64,000 nt of DNA from Cloeon dipterum (taxonomy: Eukaryota > Arthropoda > Insecta > Ephemeroptera > Baetidae). Shown piece by piece: positions 21,371 through 33,396 of this stretch. A program made the position numbers and the translations under genes. The stretch's first letter is position 1; each line of letters opens with the position of its first letter. The stretch is taken from NCBI RefSeq assembly GCF_949628265.1, contig NC_088789.1:34279883-34343882 (forward strand). The letters run 5' to 3'. The notes beneath the pieces were generated by a model. The model made no database searches and was not told where the DNA came from. It was given only the letters and a program-made list of their open reading frames with translations.

Positions 21371-22567
21371 CTACAGCATGCAATAAGAATGCACTCGGTC
21401 TCGGCACGTGACAAACGCTTCTTTAATGATGAAACAAGCGTTGCAGACTAGGGACAAGACCAGAGAGATAGCAGTTGCTGAAATTTCTTCAGCCTCTGAT
21501 GGCTTCTCGAAGGAGCCTTGATGGTACTTTAGGTCCAGATTCTCAGGGCACCAACCTAAAATTCTAAAATTTGAATAAATTTATTTACTTTTTTAAATCA
21601 TTTACTTGAATTGCTGTTGCAGATGACGCTGAAATTGATGGAGCCAACTTCGGTTTCGGTGTGTTTGACGGAGCAATTGCACACCTCGCTAATATTTATG
21701 GAAGCAACCTTTGGAAAACTTGTGCACTGTGTTCCGCTGCTTGTCGCGTTATACTTGCAAAAGTCGTAATGCAGTTCCTTTTCTGCAAAATACATGAATT
21801 TCATCATTTGAAAACTCTCTTTTAAATTTTGAGGGGAAATAATTCAACAAAATTTAGTCAAAATACAAGTTTAAAAGCGAATAAATTGAATTGGAAGGGG
21901 GATGCGCAATAATCGATTTTATATTTCTGCATTGGTTACGCTACTCGGATCATCAAATGTGGTAACCTTTCGCTCTGTGACACCACGAAAAATGTTATGC
22001 CGGCTGTTCCCTGTAACTTACGGTCCACGCAGAGCTGGGAGGGCTGTCCGCCGTGCCGAGCAGACCTTCGCCTCCGCCGCCGCTGGCGCGCCGATACCTC
22101 TCAATTTAACACTCTATCTGCTGCTGGGCCAAGCCATTCTCAAAAGCCTCTCCTCAATATTACTAATTCGCTTATTATTATATTTGCTCTCTTTAATTAT
22201 GCTTCCAACAAAAACTCACTCTCCTTAAACTGTGGTCCACTGAACTATATATTATTCAACTAGGCTGATTAATAATGCCAACAATCGGTCATAATTATTA
22301 CCAACTCGGCTGCTCATGCGCGGCAGCGAGTTGGAATAATTATGAGACTTTAGAAATATTTGAAAAATGAATTGAATTCTCACGATAATTTATGTGTCAA
22401 TTGGTTTAAGGGTTATAGAAAACAAAACACCGCATTGTTAAGTTTCACCCACCATTTGCTCCTATCAGCAGTTTCCAGTTGTCGATTGATAAATCTTCAA
22501 AATTGATCTCAGCTCCGTGTGCGTAAGACAAGAAGAGGAGGAGGAAAAAGATCATCTCCTCTTCCAT
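21371..22567 (-). CDS. Six-cysteine receptor-like protein with shortened tail, copy 4
   Basis: Exons 22567-22453, 21782-21606 and 21555-21371, phase 1 introns, 158 residues. Signal peptide MIFFLLLFLSYAHG, then AEINFEDLSIDNWKLLIGAN. Exon 2 has KELHYDFCKYNATSSGTQC, NISEVCNCSVKH and VIC. Exon 3 has WCPENLDLKYHQGSFEKPSE and a hydrophobic stretch (AISLVLSLVCNACFII) that runs into KEAFVTCRDRVHSYC before a stop. Lys and Glu stand where other copies have hydrophobic residues, so the helix is only about 16 residues. Sequence beyond the stop still resembles the normal tail, so this copy lost roughly 40 tail residues. It may be a decoy, a poorly anchored form, or a gene starting to decay. Intron 1 contains a family 5 repeat. 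Donors here are GTGGGT and GTAAAT. Confidence 0.65.
21957..22357. repeat. Family 5 repeat in intron 1 of copy 4
   Basis: Reverse complement of 8487-8875, about 90 percent identical by eye. It is inserted between exons 1 and 2 without touching splice sites. The open frames at 21902-22263 belong to the repeat and are not genes. Confidence 0.8.
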
Positions 22568-22639
22568 TGTTTTGGCTAAATTTCGATGTCAGCTGCGGGG
22601 AAATGGTGAACAAATCTTCTGAAAAAACATAGATACAAT

Positions 22640-23585
22640 AAATTTATTGCTATGCTATCAAAGATTGAATATATGCTCACTGATATTAAATATAATCTTC
22701 TATAAGAAAATTTGGCGAAATTTTTCTAGGGAAATAATTATTTTGGTCATATTTTGTCAGAAACGTTTGATATTTTTTGTTTTATTGGCGATTACAAATA
22801 TTTTTCCGCTATTTTTCAAGGATAAGAGTTCAAAATCATTGCATTGACACAATATTCATATAGATCATTCAATGCGTTGAAATATTGAAATCTTATTATA
22901 CAAAGCGGTAAGAAAAAGGCAAAATTTTGTCGGATTTTCAGGATTTCTTAGTTACAGAAAAATAGATTTGCTTGTTTTTTTGTTTTAAAAGTTAATTGTT
23001 AACGTAAAGCAGTTGATATGACATATGACGGCATGGCCAAACAATATGATGTGGGTTTTCTTAATATTTTATTTCATTGGTTTTAAGTATGCTTCATTAT
23101 TAGGGCTGTGAAAAATAACAGTTCATTTCCGGGATTAGTCGTCCGGCATTTTTAAGCCGGTTTTAATGACTAATTTAGTCTCTTTTAAACGTTTTTTTTT
23201 CGGAATATTTTGACTGTTTTTGTTTGGCTTAAAATTGCATGATAAATTGAGCTCTTGCATGCATTTGATCAAGAGTCGAATATCTGAATATAACAAGCTC
23301 TCTGGTGGACTCCGTAAATGGAGCATAAAATGTCCAACAGTTTGCAGATAAAGCAAGAGTCAACATGACCATAATGTGATTTAATCGCGAGGCAAGACAG
23401 ATGGATCGGTGTGGTACGCGATTGCGAGTAAGCGGCTTGCAGATGGCTTTGTCAGTCGCCCCTGCTGAATAATAGGAGATAGAAAGGAGCAGCTGAGTGA
23501 GACTGCGAGTGTGCAAGGAAAGCAGCCAAACCACACACCAGAGACGCGAGGAGAAAAACACTACTTGATATCGGTGAATAAATAT
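22640..23585. other. Intergenic, one dispersed repeat
   Basis: No gene. About 23370-23585 resembles 28010-28265 (AATGTGATTT ... GCGAGG and GAGAAAAACAC-type words), a relative of family 2. The remainder is AT-rich and unrecognised. Confidence 0.45.
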
Positions 23586-24477
23586 AGTCAAACTGTAACA
23601 CCCACTAATTAGGTTTAAAATCAAGATTTTAAATTTGCGCATTTTTTCGGAAAATCCACTGTATTGCCGAAAACTGTTTTTTTACCGGTTTTCTGCAATT
23701 TAGCGCTTTTCCCCAAAACACGTGCATTTTTAATGAAAATCATAAATTCACACGACGGATGATAAAAATGGGATTTTTTAATATCAGTAAGAATGCCACT
23801 GGTTTCCCCAAAAGACAGACAATTGTAACACAAACCGCAATTTTCCAAAATTTCCGACCATTTTTAGCGCGAAATGTGACCTTTTCGGGGTTAAATTAAG
23901 AAAAATGAAAAAAAAACAGGTGCATTTTTGCGTATCACAAAGTTGGCGAATCCTGAACCAGTGGCTTTTATACTGATTTTGTATAATCTCTAGTTTTGGT
24001 CATCCATCGTGAGAATTTTTTTAACTTAGAAGATAAAAAGATAGACTCATGCATTGTTTTATTGAACAATAAAAAATGCACGTGGTTTATTGGAAAAGAG
24101 CGCAAAAAACATTTTTTTGCAATGCAATGGCTTTTTCCGGAAAAATGCGGGTTTTTGCGAACCTTGCGGAAGCAATAAATTAGTAATATGTCACAGTCTC
24201 CGCCGACCGATTTTTAAAATTGAGCACTCCTGCGAGGTTACGTTTTACATACAATTGTTATTTACTGACAAAAATTGCCACTTTTAAAAGAAAAGTTAAG
24301 GATCTGGTATGGGTTCGAGGGGTGGGGACTAAACAGGGACAAGGTTAAGAGCTAACAGGGACAGGGACGACCCCGAAAAACAAAAATGGGACAGGGACAG
24401 AGACGGAATATTTTTTTCCATGACGGGACAGGTACGAGGACCAAAAACCCGTCCCAGTTCCCCTCTCTATTCTCGAA
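23586..24477. repeat. Repeat block replacing the tail of receptor remnant copy 5
   Basis: 23630-24180 is family 4 and 24180-24475 is family 6 (GGGACAGGGACAGAGACGG). At 23586-23630 there is a short stretch (CACCCACTAATTAGG) that resembles sequence just downstream of the stops of copies 2, 6 and 8. That fits insertions that separated or replaced most of exon 3 of copy 5. Confidence 0.5.
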
Positions 24478-24766
24478 CGAGCCTTGCTGGTAGTTCAGGG
24501 TCATTTTCCTGGGGCACCAACCTAAAATTAAAAAAATTGAAACATAATTATTTTCGAAATCTAGTTTCGGATCGCATTATTACTTGACTCACTGTTGTTG
24601 CAGTTGACGCTGAATGTAAAAGAGCCAGCTTCGATTTTGCTGTTTTTGACGGAGCAACTACACACCTCGCTAAATGTTTATTGAGCCAACCTTTGCAGTT
24701 TTCGTGCACTCTGTGTTCCGCTGCTTATCGTGTTAGACCGGCAAAAGTCGTGGTGCAGTTCCTTTG
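24478..24766 (-). pseudogene. Broken receptor family remnant, copy 5
   Basis: Exon 2 relic 24766-24584 keeps the acceptor and donor and reads KELHHDFCRSN at its start, but compared with other copies it has two extra bases after the TQ codons and one extra T before the SEV codons, which put it out of frame. Exon 3 relic begins at 24521 (SWCPRKMTLNYQQGSFE) and runs straight into the family 6 repeat after about 15 codons. I found no exon 1 within 1 kb upstream. It is a decayed copy of the host family. Confidence 0.75.
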
Positions 24767-27700
24767 CTGCAAAATGAAACAAATTAATTCTGCTGAAAAT
24801 ATTATAATGACAAAAAATTCAACATTCGATCTCAGATAATTTTAAATCAAATAATCGTCCGAATAATTGAATTGGATAACTGATTACTTCACTATTGCTG
24901 GCCGACTGGTCCTCAAAATAAAACACCTTTTTGGACTTTGAAAATTAATTACTGCGGCCCGGTGTCTTTTCATCCAATCGGGCCAAACCTGAAATGCAAT
25001 TGACGCCTACTAAATTCCGCGCAAAACCGTGTATTAATCAACCCAATTTGGAGTCCATTGGCGTCCTCTGGGTCCAACGGATCGATTCTATTGTGAAAAA
25101 ACTGGTTTAAATTTTTGGCGAGGGCTATATGGGTCGCAATGGGGCTCTTAATTAACTCGAAAAAAGTTGCCACACCACGCTTATTTATATAGTAAAGCAT
25201 AAATTTAATGATGATTGATCGCGGGAAGCAGCTTCCGCAACGGTGAATTTCAGGGATGACTCTTTGACACGAGCCAATTATGTTATTATAAAACATAATT
25301 TACGTTGGTTAAATCCACAACATAAATCAATCAAAACCATCTATTTTTTAATATAGCATTTGAGAATTGGAAAATACGCTGATTAACGTTGTGAATTGGC
25401 CATTTATATCACAAGGGAACTCAAACACTGCAAGTCAGGGGTGAGAAAATCTCACTGCAGCGCAGTATATAAAATTCTATGTAAGTTAACTCGTGAAGAT
25501 TTTCCTCGTGTGAGTCACTTATCATTTACATTGGTTTGGGAATGCCAACAAAAAATATATAAATTGGTCTGAAGGGTTCTTGCTGGTTTTTGTAATTTTT
25601 AAATCAAAAAATTTAAACATATTTTGAAAACTAATATAATTTCCAATTTTTGAACACGCAGGGACAACAATTTTGAATTGTTCAAATAGTTCCAAGCAAA
25701 AATGAATCAACATGAGTGGACATTGCCGATTTTTAAAATATAATATGATAACTTATAACAAAGATATATATTTGCGAATATTCGGCAATTAAAAATTCGA
25801 AAATTTATAATTGCTTATTACGAGTAAAAAATATCACCAGTTAAGTGAAGCAAATATTATAAATTTTCAGCATATTAGGGGGTTCTAAAATAGGTGCAAA
25901 TAATTTCTTACGACTGCAAATTTGATTTCTAAATATGCACGCAGAAAAGATCAGTCTCGACACTCTAACATAAGATTTCAACTTACTTGAATTTTTCGAA
26001 TTTTTCCATTAAAAAAGCAAGCGCTGTATACACAGGGAGCTGAAACGGACAAACAGCAGCGGCGGCTCACAGCACGAACACTGCCGCCTGTTATCTTGGA
26101 GCTAGAGGTGTGACGTTGAGTGTTTCATTCCACGCCACGCCGAGCCGAGAGTGGGGAACCGGGATGTTTTTGGCGCAAAATGTGACCTTTTCGTGATGAA
26201 ATTCAGTAAAATATGTGGAAAACTCAAAATTGGTGAAATTTTCCAGAATGGTATTTTGAGGGGTGCGTTTTTGCGCATTACAAAATTGACAAACCCTGGT
26301 CAAAATGCCTAAAAATCCTAAAAATTGACGATACTCCAGACATCATTAGGGCATACAAGAAAAAAATATTCAATAGTTTGTTTAGCACAACCCTATATAT
26401 AGCAAGATAAACTGCACCACTGCGTGTGCAGATATATTGAAAAATTTGAAAGAAATAACAAGATGAAAATTTGCCATGTTTACAAATTAAAGTAAATATG
26501 TATTTTAAATTGACTGCTTGATTGACTGCTGATTTTTAGTAAATAAAAATCCTGTCTGGTCCTGTTCCGGATGAAATATTTCCGGTTCCGTGTGAAAAAC
26601 CGGGACAGGACAAGATTCTGGTTTCCGGTTACGGTTTCTTGTCTTGGAATGCGCTCTAGGGAACAAGCAAGAGTGCTTTTTCCCACTACACCCCCTTGCT
26701 TCACACAGCTTTGCTTAATGTGCTCTCTTTGCTGAACATAAATCCTGTCATAAACGGAATACCAAAATTACCTTATACCATCATTTCTTCCAACTGATCC
26801 AAACAAAGCTAGGGGCTTTGTGGCAATTCCTGTTTTTGCACAGGCTCAGAGCAAGACGAGGGGATAGTTTTCTATTTTCGTTCTTCTCAAAATTCCTTCA
26901 AAAATTAAATTATATTGATATTTATCATATCAGAGCAAAAGGTTATTCCGTATACCTAGCAAGTGACGTGTTAATTTGAGATAAATTTATTGCGTTTCGT
27001 TTTTGATTATATTATGCTATATATTTCTTGCTCAGAGGTCAGATGCAATAAAATACCAAAAATATAAACATTTGAAAGCAAGAAAGCGTACAGTCATATT
27101 AGCGAAAAAATGATACAACGATCCATTGCACAGTGTAGTATCACGCCGCACTGAGCCGCAGATTACAATTTTACCGTCAACTGATCATGATTATACTGAA
27201 CACTTTTGACATGGGCTCTTTTTCGCAAAGTGAGGGATATTATTCAGCTTCAGTGAAGTCCTTGAGCTGTGGTGCGGGCAGATCGTTCAACCGGTTGTGC
27301 CCATTCTAAAGGAAAAAGCACGCTGGCCGAAAAAACACTTCGCGCTGGCGGCGGCTGCAGACGCTGGTGCCGGTCGTTCGCGTCGCCTCGCAGCTGCTGC
27401 CTCGATCCAAGATTGTTAATGTCGACAATGTGTGTGTGTGTGTGTGTGTTTGTGTGTGTGTGTTAGCAGATGCTAACGCTGGCAGAAGTCATTATCTGAT
27501 TTTTTTTAAAATTATACACAAAATTTCTTTAGATGCGATTGACTGAGCCCCTGCTCGACGTCTTTGAAAGGCGAGATATATTGGAGAGCAAAAGTGTCGT
27601 ATATAGAGTACCAGAAATTTAATTCTAGTAATAAATATGAAACCTTTCCTGTACGCGAGCGTTCATAAGGGCTATAGATGTCAGTAAAAAGAATCTCTGC

Positions 27701-29085
27701 AAGGCAGTTTTCTGCTTCTCAGTCAGCATATTTCAGATTTCATCCCCTCTCACGAATTCAAGGCTTTTAGTCATGGAATAAAGGAGTTTTTGCGTCAATG
27801 GCGGCAATGCCCTATATTTGCATGATCTATTCAGACCAGACGAATATATAAATTATGTTAACCTTAAAAGCAAATTGCGAATGGTTTTTGGACACAGCTC
27901 GCTTTCAACACGAACTCATTTCTACTGCCCATACAAATAAACAAAGTTGAGCCTAAAAAGCTCTACAGTTTGTAGGAAATCAAATGTACAGATGATGACT
28001 GTAATGTGATTTGCGAGGCCGGAAAAAGTAGAGAGAAAAGACGGATCGTAGAGGAGACGAGGCACGAGGCACTTGCAACAGCCTGCTAACGATCTTGACG
28101 AATGGAGCGGCCGAGATCCGAGAGGAGAGAAAAAAGAGCAGATATAGCTAAAAGTGAGAGTGTGCGGCAGCGGTAAGGAAGCCGCACATACGCGCGACTA
28201 ATTAACCCAAAAATCAGATGGGGAGAAAACCCTTGTATTTTTGTGAATAAATTAGTAACAATATTTGATGCATTTGTATACATCTTAAATTTATTTCTGT
28301 ATACATATATAAGTAAAAGGTGGGATGTCAAAACAGGAAAATAATGTTGTTCTTTGTGATAGCTCAATTAAGTATTTGGAAATCCTCAACATTCTCACAC
28401 GCTTTTGTAAAGAAATAGCAATCAAACATCAGAATTTATAATAAAAGCGGGTAAAATACGCCCGTTTAATTATAAAAAGAAGCTTTAGCAAATATTACTA
28501 AAACCTATCATGTATCATTTGTAAAATACCGTATTTTTGGAATTAGGTGTGGTTAAATTAGAAAAAAATCCAAGATTTACAGCCTAATTCTTTAAAACGG
28601 CTTTGAAAAACGTATACAATGAAAGTCGAGATCAAGTGGGAATTATGTGTTTATACTCATTGTAAGTGGCGCTAGTAGCTAAGTCTTAAAAATGTACCCT
28701 AAAACCGTTTTGTCAAGAACAAAATGCTTGCTGACTATAATTAAATTGTTATTTATGTGATTATCACCTTATATAATTATGAATCAACTCTTCCGCAAGT
28801 ACGTGAATTTCACGTGTCCTAGAAATACTAGAACCACACAATGCCGGCATATACTTCAGGGTTCGCTGAGGAGCACCCTTTAACTGCCTTAAAGCTCATA
28901 GAAAATTACCTAGATTGATAACCGCTGCATATCCTGCTTATTCTCGGCTTGTGGCCTCGCGTGGCTCCCGACGTTGAATAATCAAGATATGCAAATTTCC
29001 AGTCAAAATAGATCAAATAAAAATAAAAATTATGTTTAAACGGGGGCCTCCCAAAACTCGTGACAACGTGTGATTTTTCTCGTGC
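24767..29085. other. Long repeat-rich intergenic region
   Basis: No gene recognised. Noted pieces: 24950-25290 resembles 35575-35650 (ACTAAATTCCGCG); 26100-26320 is family 4-like; 26540-26660 is a TTCCGGTT-rich repeat; a GT microsatellite at 27429-27463; 28010-28265 is related to family 2; 28855-29000 matches 52320-52470 and, inverted, 34350-34460 (CTTGTGGCCTCGCGTGGCTC). Short open frames here are not supported. Confidence 0.5.
27429..27463. repeat. GT microsatellite
   Basis: Tract of GT units with a single interruption. Confidence 0.9.
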
Positions 29086-29116
29086 CTCAGTAATCAGGTC
29101 AAAATATACCAATATT

Positions 29117-30084
29117 TTAAGTGTGAGGTGGTTGGACGAAAGAAGGACTTGCATCCTGGAAAGCGACCGCCTCTTCAGTTGCTTCGTGGTTTGGTTCATT
29201 TTGAGACCTGTTGACGTATTGCCGCCACTTCTGCGTGCAATAAGAATGCACTCGGTCTCGGCACTTGACCAACACTCCAACTAAAATGACCAAACAAACG
29301 TTGGCTGTAAGGGACAGGACCAAAATGATGGAAGTTCCTGAAATTTCTTTGGCCGCTGATGGTTTCTCAATGGAGCCTTGCTGGTATTGAAGGATTAGAT
29401 TCTTGGGGCACCAACCTAAAATTATAAAAAAATAATTAGAATTTATTTTTAAAATTTATTTTCCAATCATTTACTTGAATTGCTGTTGCAGATGATGCTG
29501 AAAATGAAGGAGCCAGCTTCGGTTTCGTTGTGTTGGACGGAGCAGTGGCACACCTTTCTAATGTCTATTGAGGCGATCTTTGGAAAACTTTTGCACTGTC
29601 TTCCATTACTTGTCGCGTTATACTTGCAAAAGTCGTAATGTAGTTCCTTTGCTGCAAAATAATTCAGTTGAAAACATTCTTTTCATGGGAAAAATGCAAC
29701 AATCGATATCAAATTTCGATAAAACAAAGGGAAAAACGAATAATATTGAATTGCAAGAGGGGTGCACATTTTGCACAACATGACAGATTTTTTTGGTTTT
29801 GCGCTATTCGAATCATCAAATGATCACAACTATGAGTTGATTAAAATTTCCGACAGGTTAAAAAAATCGATTAATAATAATTGTTAATTTTGTTACAGTT
29901 ACACTAGAAAATCTCAAAATTGGCAGGTTATTTCTTAATTTTCTTAAAAACGTTAACTTTACTAACAATTTGCGCCGATCAGCAGTTCCCAGTGGTCCAC
30001 GGACATGTCCTCAAACTCGACGGTAGCACAACTTGACCACGAATCGGCGGTGATAAATAGGAGAAATGTTGGGAGAAATTTCAT
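29117..30084 (-). CDS. Six-cysteine single-pass receptor-like protein, copy 6
   Basis: Exons 30084-29967, 29651-29475 and 29415-29117, phase 1 introns, 197 residues. Signal peptide MKFLPTFLLFITADSWSSC, then VEFEDMSVDHWELLIGAN. Exon 2: KELHYDFCKYNATSNGRQC, KVCHCSV, IIC. Exon 3: WCPKNLILQYQQGSIEKPSA, a helix (SIILVLSLTANVCLVILVGV), then KCRDRVHSYC and an acidic tail ending SPSFVQPPHT. It is nearly a twin of copy 8 at 39434-40397; the likeness extends into introns and both flanks, so the two come from one segmental duplication. Donor of exon 1 is GTTAGT, as in copies 1, 2, 7, 8 and 9. It looks fully functional. Confidence 0.83.
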
Positions 30085-30204
30085 TCTGGGACCTCTTCTT
30101 TCTATGAAGAAATCATTCTGAAAATTGAAATTAAAAAAATTACGTTTAATCAGAAGAAAATATTTTTGATGTAATTAAAAGGTATTGGTAGAGGTTCACA
30201 CATT

Positions 30205-30290
30205 ATTTTCGAAATCGAATTAAATGCTGCTTCAAAGAATGTTATTTTTAAATTAAAAAATTGTGGCTTTTCTCTTACACAAGAAATTAT
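30205..30290 (-). promoter_or_regulatory. Upstream block shared by family members
   Basis: Contains GAATTAAATGCTGCTTCAAA and TTTAAATTAAAAAATTGTGG-like sequence in the same position as in copies 1, 2, 8 and 9. Confidence 0.45.
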
Positions 30291-30394
30291 AAAGTACATA
30301 TATATTTTGAAGGACAAAGTCAATAAATTCGAATAAAAATGCAGTTTTGGAGTGAGACTAACTCGGAAAGACATTCACACATAATTGAGATGGC

Positions 30395-30665
30395 GCAATA
30401 CCTTTGTGTGCTTCTACGGAGGTAGGTAATACGGACTATACGTATTAGCTCACCGGAATCCAATGACACCGCCGAGCGGATAAAGGGGCTCAAGTGTCCA
30501 CAGAGGAGCTTGGGCCATTTTTTCTCCGCCCCACACCGAGATCTTTTACTGAAACAATTGGTTACTGAACAATTGAACAAACACATTGGTCCATAAAGCC
30601 AGTAGAAAGGTGCGAAAACCAGCCAGTTTAGTTATTTGAGCAGCTTATAAACCACCTTTTGTCAT
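30395..30665 (-). repeat. Family 1 repeat, diverged
   Basis: Recognised by GAACAAACACATTGGTCCAT-like sequence and the CATCTCTGACGTTTTTGGCA end. It is shared with 40700-40950 as part of the copy 6 / copy 8 duplication. Confidence 0.6.
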
Positions 30666-30749
30666 CTCTGACGTTTTTGGCAGCCAGTAAAATATATAAT
30701 ATATGTATATGATATCTTTCCACTTCATACATGCTGATAGCTGCTGTGC

Positions 30750-31110
30750 CTCTCAGGGTTTGCAAAAAAAACGCATTTTTCCGGATACCCACTGCATTGC
30801 GAGAACTTTTTTTCGCGGGGTTTTCTGCAATTTTTCCGAAACACGTGCATTTTTATTAAATAATATTCTCCAAAAAATAGAGATGTCAAAAATAGCTATA
30901 AAAACAACTAGTCTCACCCAAAATAATAATCTTTATTTGACTTTTGGCCTGCACATAACTCAATTAAAAAAGACCAAAAATTCTAACACTGATCGTAACT
31001 AACCTAAAATTTTGACTTTTTTTGGGGTTAAATTAGGAAAAATGCGGAAAACCCAAAACTGGTGGGTTCGCACAGCTGGTTTTTTGCGCAAAATTGCAAA
31101 ATTGTCGAAC
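30750..31110. repeat. Family 4 repeat, degraded
   Basis: Carries GCATTTTTCCGGATACCCAC and TTTTTTGGGGTTAAATTAGG. The middle is unrelated AT-rich sequence. Confidence 0.5.
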
Positions 31111-31443
31111 CCTTGTGCCTCTAGCGGTCATAATGCACATGTGGGCGTTATCTTTTACAACTGACAATGATTGCCGTGCGCATGATTAATTTTTGTTACC
31201 ATAGTAACTGTGACAACATCTGTCACTGTGTGTTTCCTATTAAACAGAAGGTTCCTTTTCCTTTGTCAAGCGATCATGAGGAGCAAAAATAGAAAAAAAC
31301 AATATGTGGCTGCGGAGTGATTTGGGGGCGGATCTAAAGTGGAAAAATAATTACAGTATACCTTTCTCAAGTTGGACATTTCAAAAGTCTCCTGGCCCTC
31401 GCCCACACCCTGAATTCAAAGAGAAAACCGTACACGCAGCTCA

Positions 31444-31644
31444 CAGGGTTGGGCATATCAACTTTGATATATCAATATCATCGCTGATATTTTGAATATC
31501 AGAAAATATATCAGCTGATATTTTGGAAAAATATCTGTTATATCTAGATATTTTAGTGTAAAATATCAATATCATCGCAGATATTTAGAATATCATATCA
31601 ATATCAGATTTTTATATCGACTTTCGCGCGAGTGCCCAACCTTA
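31444..31644. repeat. 201-bp hAT-like MITE with target duplication
   Basis: Ends CAGGGTTGGGCA and TGCCCAACCTTA form inverted repeats. The flanks GCAGCTCA (31436-31443) and GCAGTTCA (31645-31652) are an 8-bp target duplication with one mismatch, the hAT superfamily signature. The interior is dominated by GATATT and ATATCA words. Confidence 0.8.
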
Positions 31645-31652
31645 GCAGTTCA

Positions 31653-32664
31653 CTGCATATTATCGCTTTTTTGGATATTTAAAGAGCTGGCTCTGACGGC
31701 TCTGACTCATCGTCAGCTGATTGTGGGCGGAGTTGAGGCAGAGTCCCACAGAAGGCGCGCAACTGCACTCGCACGCAAAATTTAGCAGAACTATAATAAT
31801 TCTCGTAGGTTTGCGGTTTTGTGCGATCCGAAACGGCCGACGACGGTTTCCCAACCATTGCCACGAGTGCGCTTTGGGCCGTGAACGGTTTTCCTTTCGG
31901 GTGAGTAAAAACTTCCCTTTCCTTCCGGCTAAAAAATCGCCAAAACGGTCAAATCGGTGCCAAACCCGGTCGATTGATGCCGGGCGGCGCCGAATGAAGT
32001 GTCCGAAGGTCGAAACCACCCTCGTGCCCATAAGAGAATTCATAAAATTCAGGAAAAAGTTGCAATTTTTACCACGATTTTTGGGGATTGCGAATGGACT
32101 TTGCTGTTTTATCGTACAAGCAAGGAAGCAAGCCTGCCACCGGTGTGACGACCGATTTTGAGCTTTCTGCGGCCCATAGAAAAATTAAATTTCGGCTTTT
32201 ACTGTTTTTCGGCATTGCCAAGTATTGCAAACACGAGCATGGATTTATTTTTGTAACAATTCAACGGATTCATAGATTTCAACTCACGAAGCCTCAAAAG
32301 AATCGTCTCGACGAGGCCTATCAAGAGACGTACCCTGAAGACCTTTTTCAGGGTAACGCACCCTTAGATTGGCCCTTAGGCCTGTTTTTCATGCTTTTTC
32401 GGCGTTTTCAGTTCATTTGACTGCACTTGGCGTCGAATTTTCGCGCTCGCGTGCGACCGATTTTCCTCAGGTCGGTCGCCCGCATGGCGGGAGGCGTCAG
32501 AAGGACCAAAGGTACTTCCGGCGCGCGTAGGCGGGCCGCTGGCGGCTCGTCGGCGCGAGCAGCGAGTGCTTTGTTCCCAGCATATAAGTTGAATGGAAAT
32601 GAGAGAAAATAATTCTTTGCTTACAAAATATTAAAAATTAGAATTTTCCTATAAAATAATAAAT
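31653..32664. other. GC-richer intergenic stretch
   Basis: Base composition is more balanced than the surroundings. The open frames at 31721-32161, 31660-32043 and 32088-32420 overlap on both strands and show no domain. A short segment (CAGAAGGCGCGCAACTGCAC) recurs at 14231, so repeat origin is likely. A small palindrome (ACCCTGAAGACC ... TTCAGGGT) lies near 32333-32355. Confidence 0.4.
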
Positions 32665-32990
32665 TAATTGTCGTGGCACTCCTCGGCCTGATCTGCCCCA
32701 ACACGCGCCTGCAGACCAAAGGCGGCCGGTATCCAAGAACCACCGTTATATGTAAAATTGTTTTAATTTTATTTTTCCTGAATCATCGAGCGAGCACTGA
32801 AGTAGTTTTGGCGTCTTCCACGCCACAAAATGTATTTTTCCAATCACATCCGAGCATTTGAGGCGGATTTTTGCCGGCTCGGAGCAGCAGATGGTTTCCA
32901 GAGAACCCTGACCAGCAGCACAGTATATTCATACATCCCATCAATTTTGGCTGTTTCCTGTCTCCTTTACCAAAATTACACTTTTCGCGT
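32665..32990 (+). repeat. Dispersed repeat family 3
   Basis: Begins with GGCCTGATCTGCCCCAACAC and CCAAGAACCACCGTTATATG, matching 51770-52080 and, inverted, 42790-42985. Short pieces also lie near 11540-11600 and 34670-34705. No coding frame is conserved. Confidence 0.65.
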
Positions 32991-33396
32991 ACGAAACAAA
33001 CACCTGCTATAAGCAGAACACGTGCTGCACCACCTGCGAGACTAGTTAAGTGCCTTTTTCCGCTGAGTTTTGAGAAACGAATAATAGGCCACATTATTCA
33101 AAAGATATTGCTAGATATTACTTTCCAGTCTCCGCCAATCAACGTGGAGCCATTAAGTAAGATGGCAAGACAATAGGAAATTAATTTTCATGTATTTTTT
33201 TATTTTATTTTTTTTTGTATGCAAAATATACAGAAAAAGTTGGAACAGAAATATTTTGCTACAAGAGAAATAAGAAAATAATAAAAATATCAGACTAAAT
33301 GAAAACCTAATGCTATGAAAGTGATCAAAATACTTTGTGTTTCCCTTTTTTGTAAGGTCAAAACGGTCAGATGAGGTAAAGGAAATAGCCAAATTT

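Noticed and set aside
21902-22263. Two plus-strand frames of about 90-108 codons
   Set aside because: They lie in a family 5 repeat within an intron. The matching copy at 8487-8875 does not preserve them as protein.
31721-32161. 146-codon open frame on the plus strand
   Set aside because: No domain, an overlapping long frame on the other strand, a segment shared with a repeat at 14231, and no splice partners. It fits chance in a GC-richer stretch.
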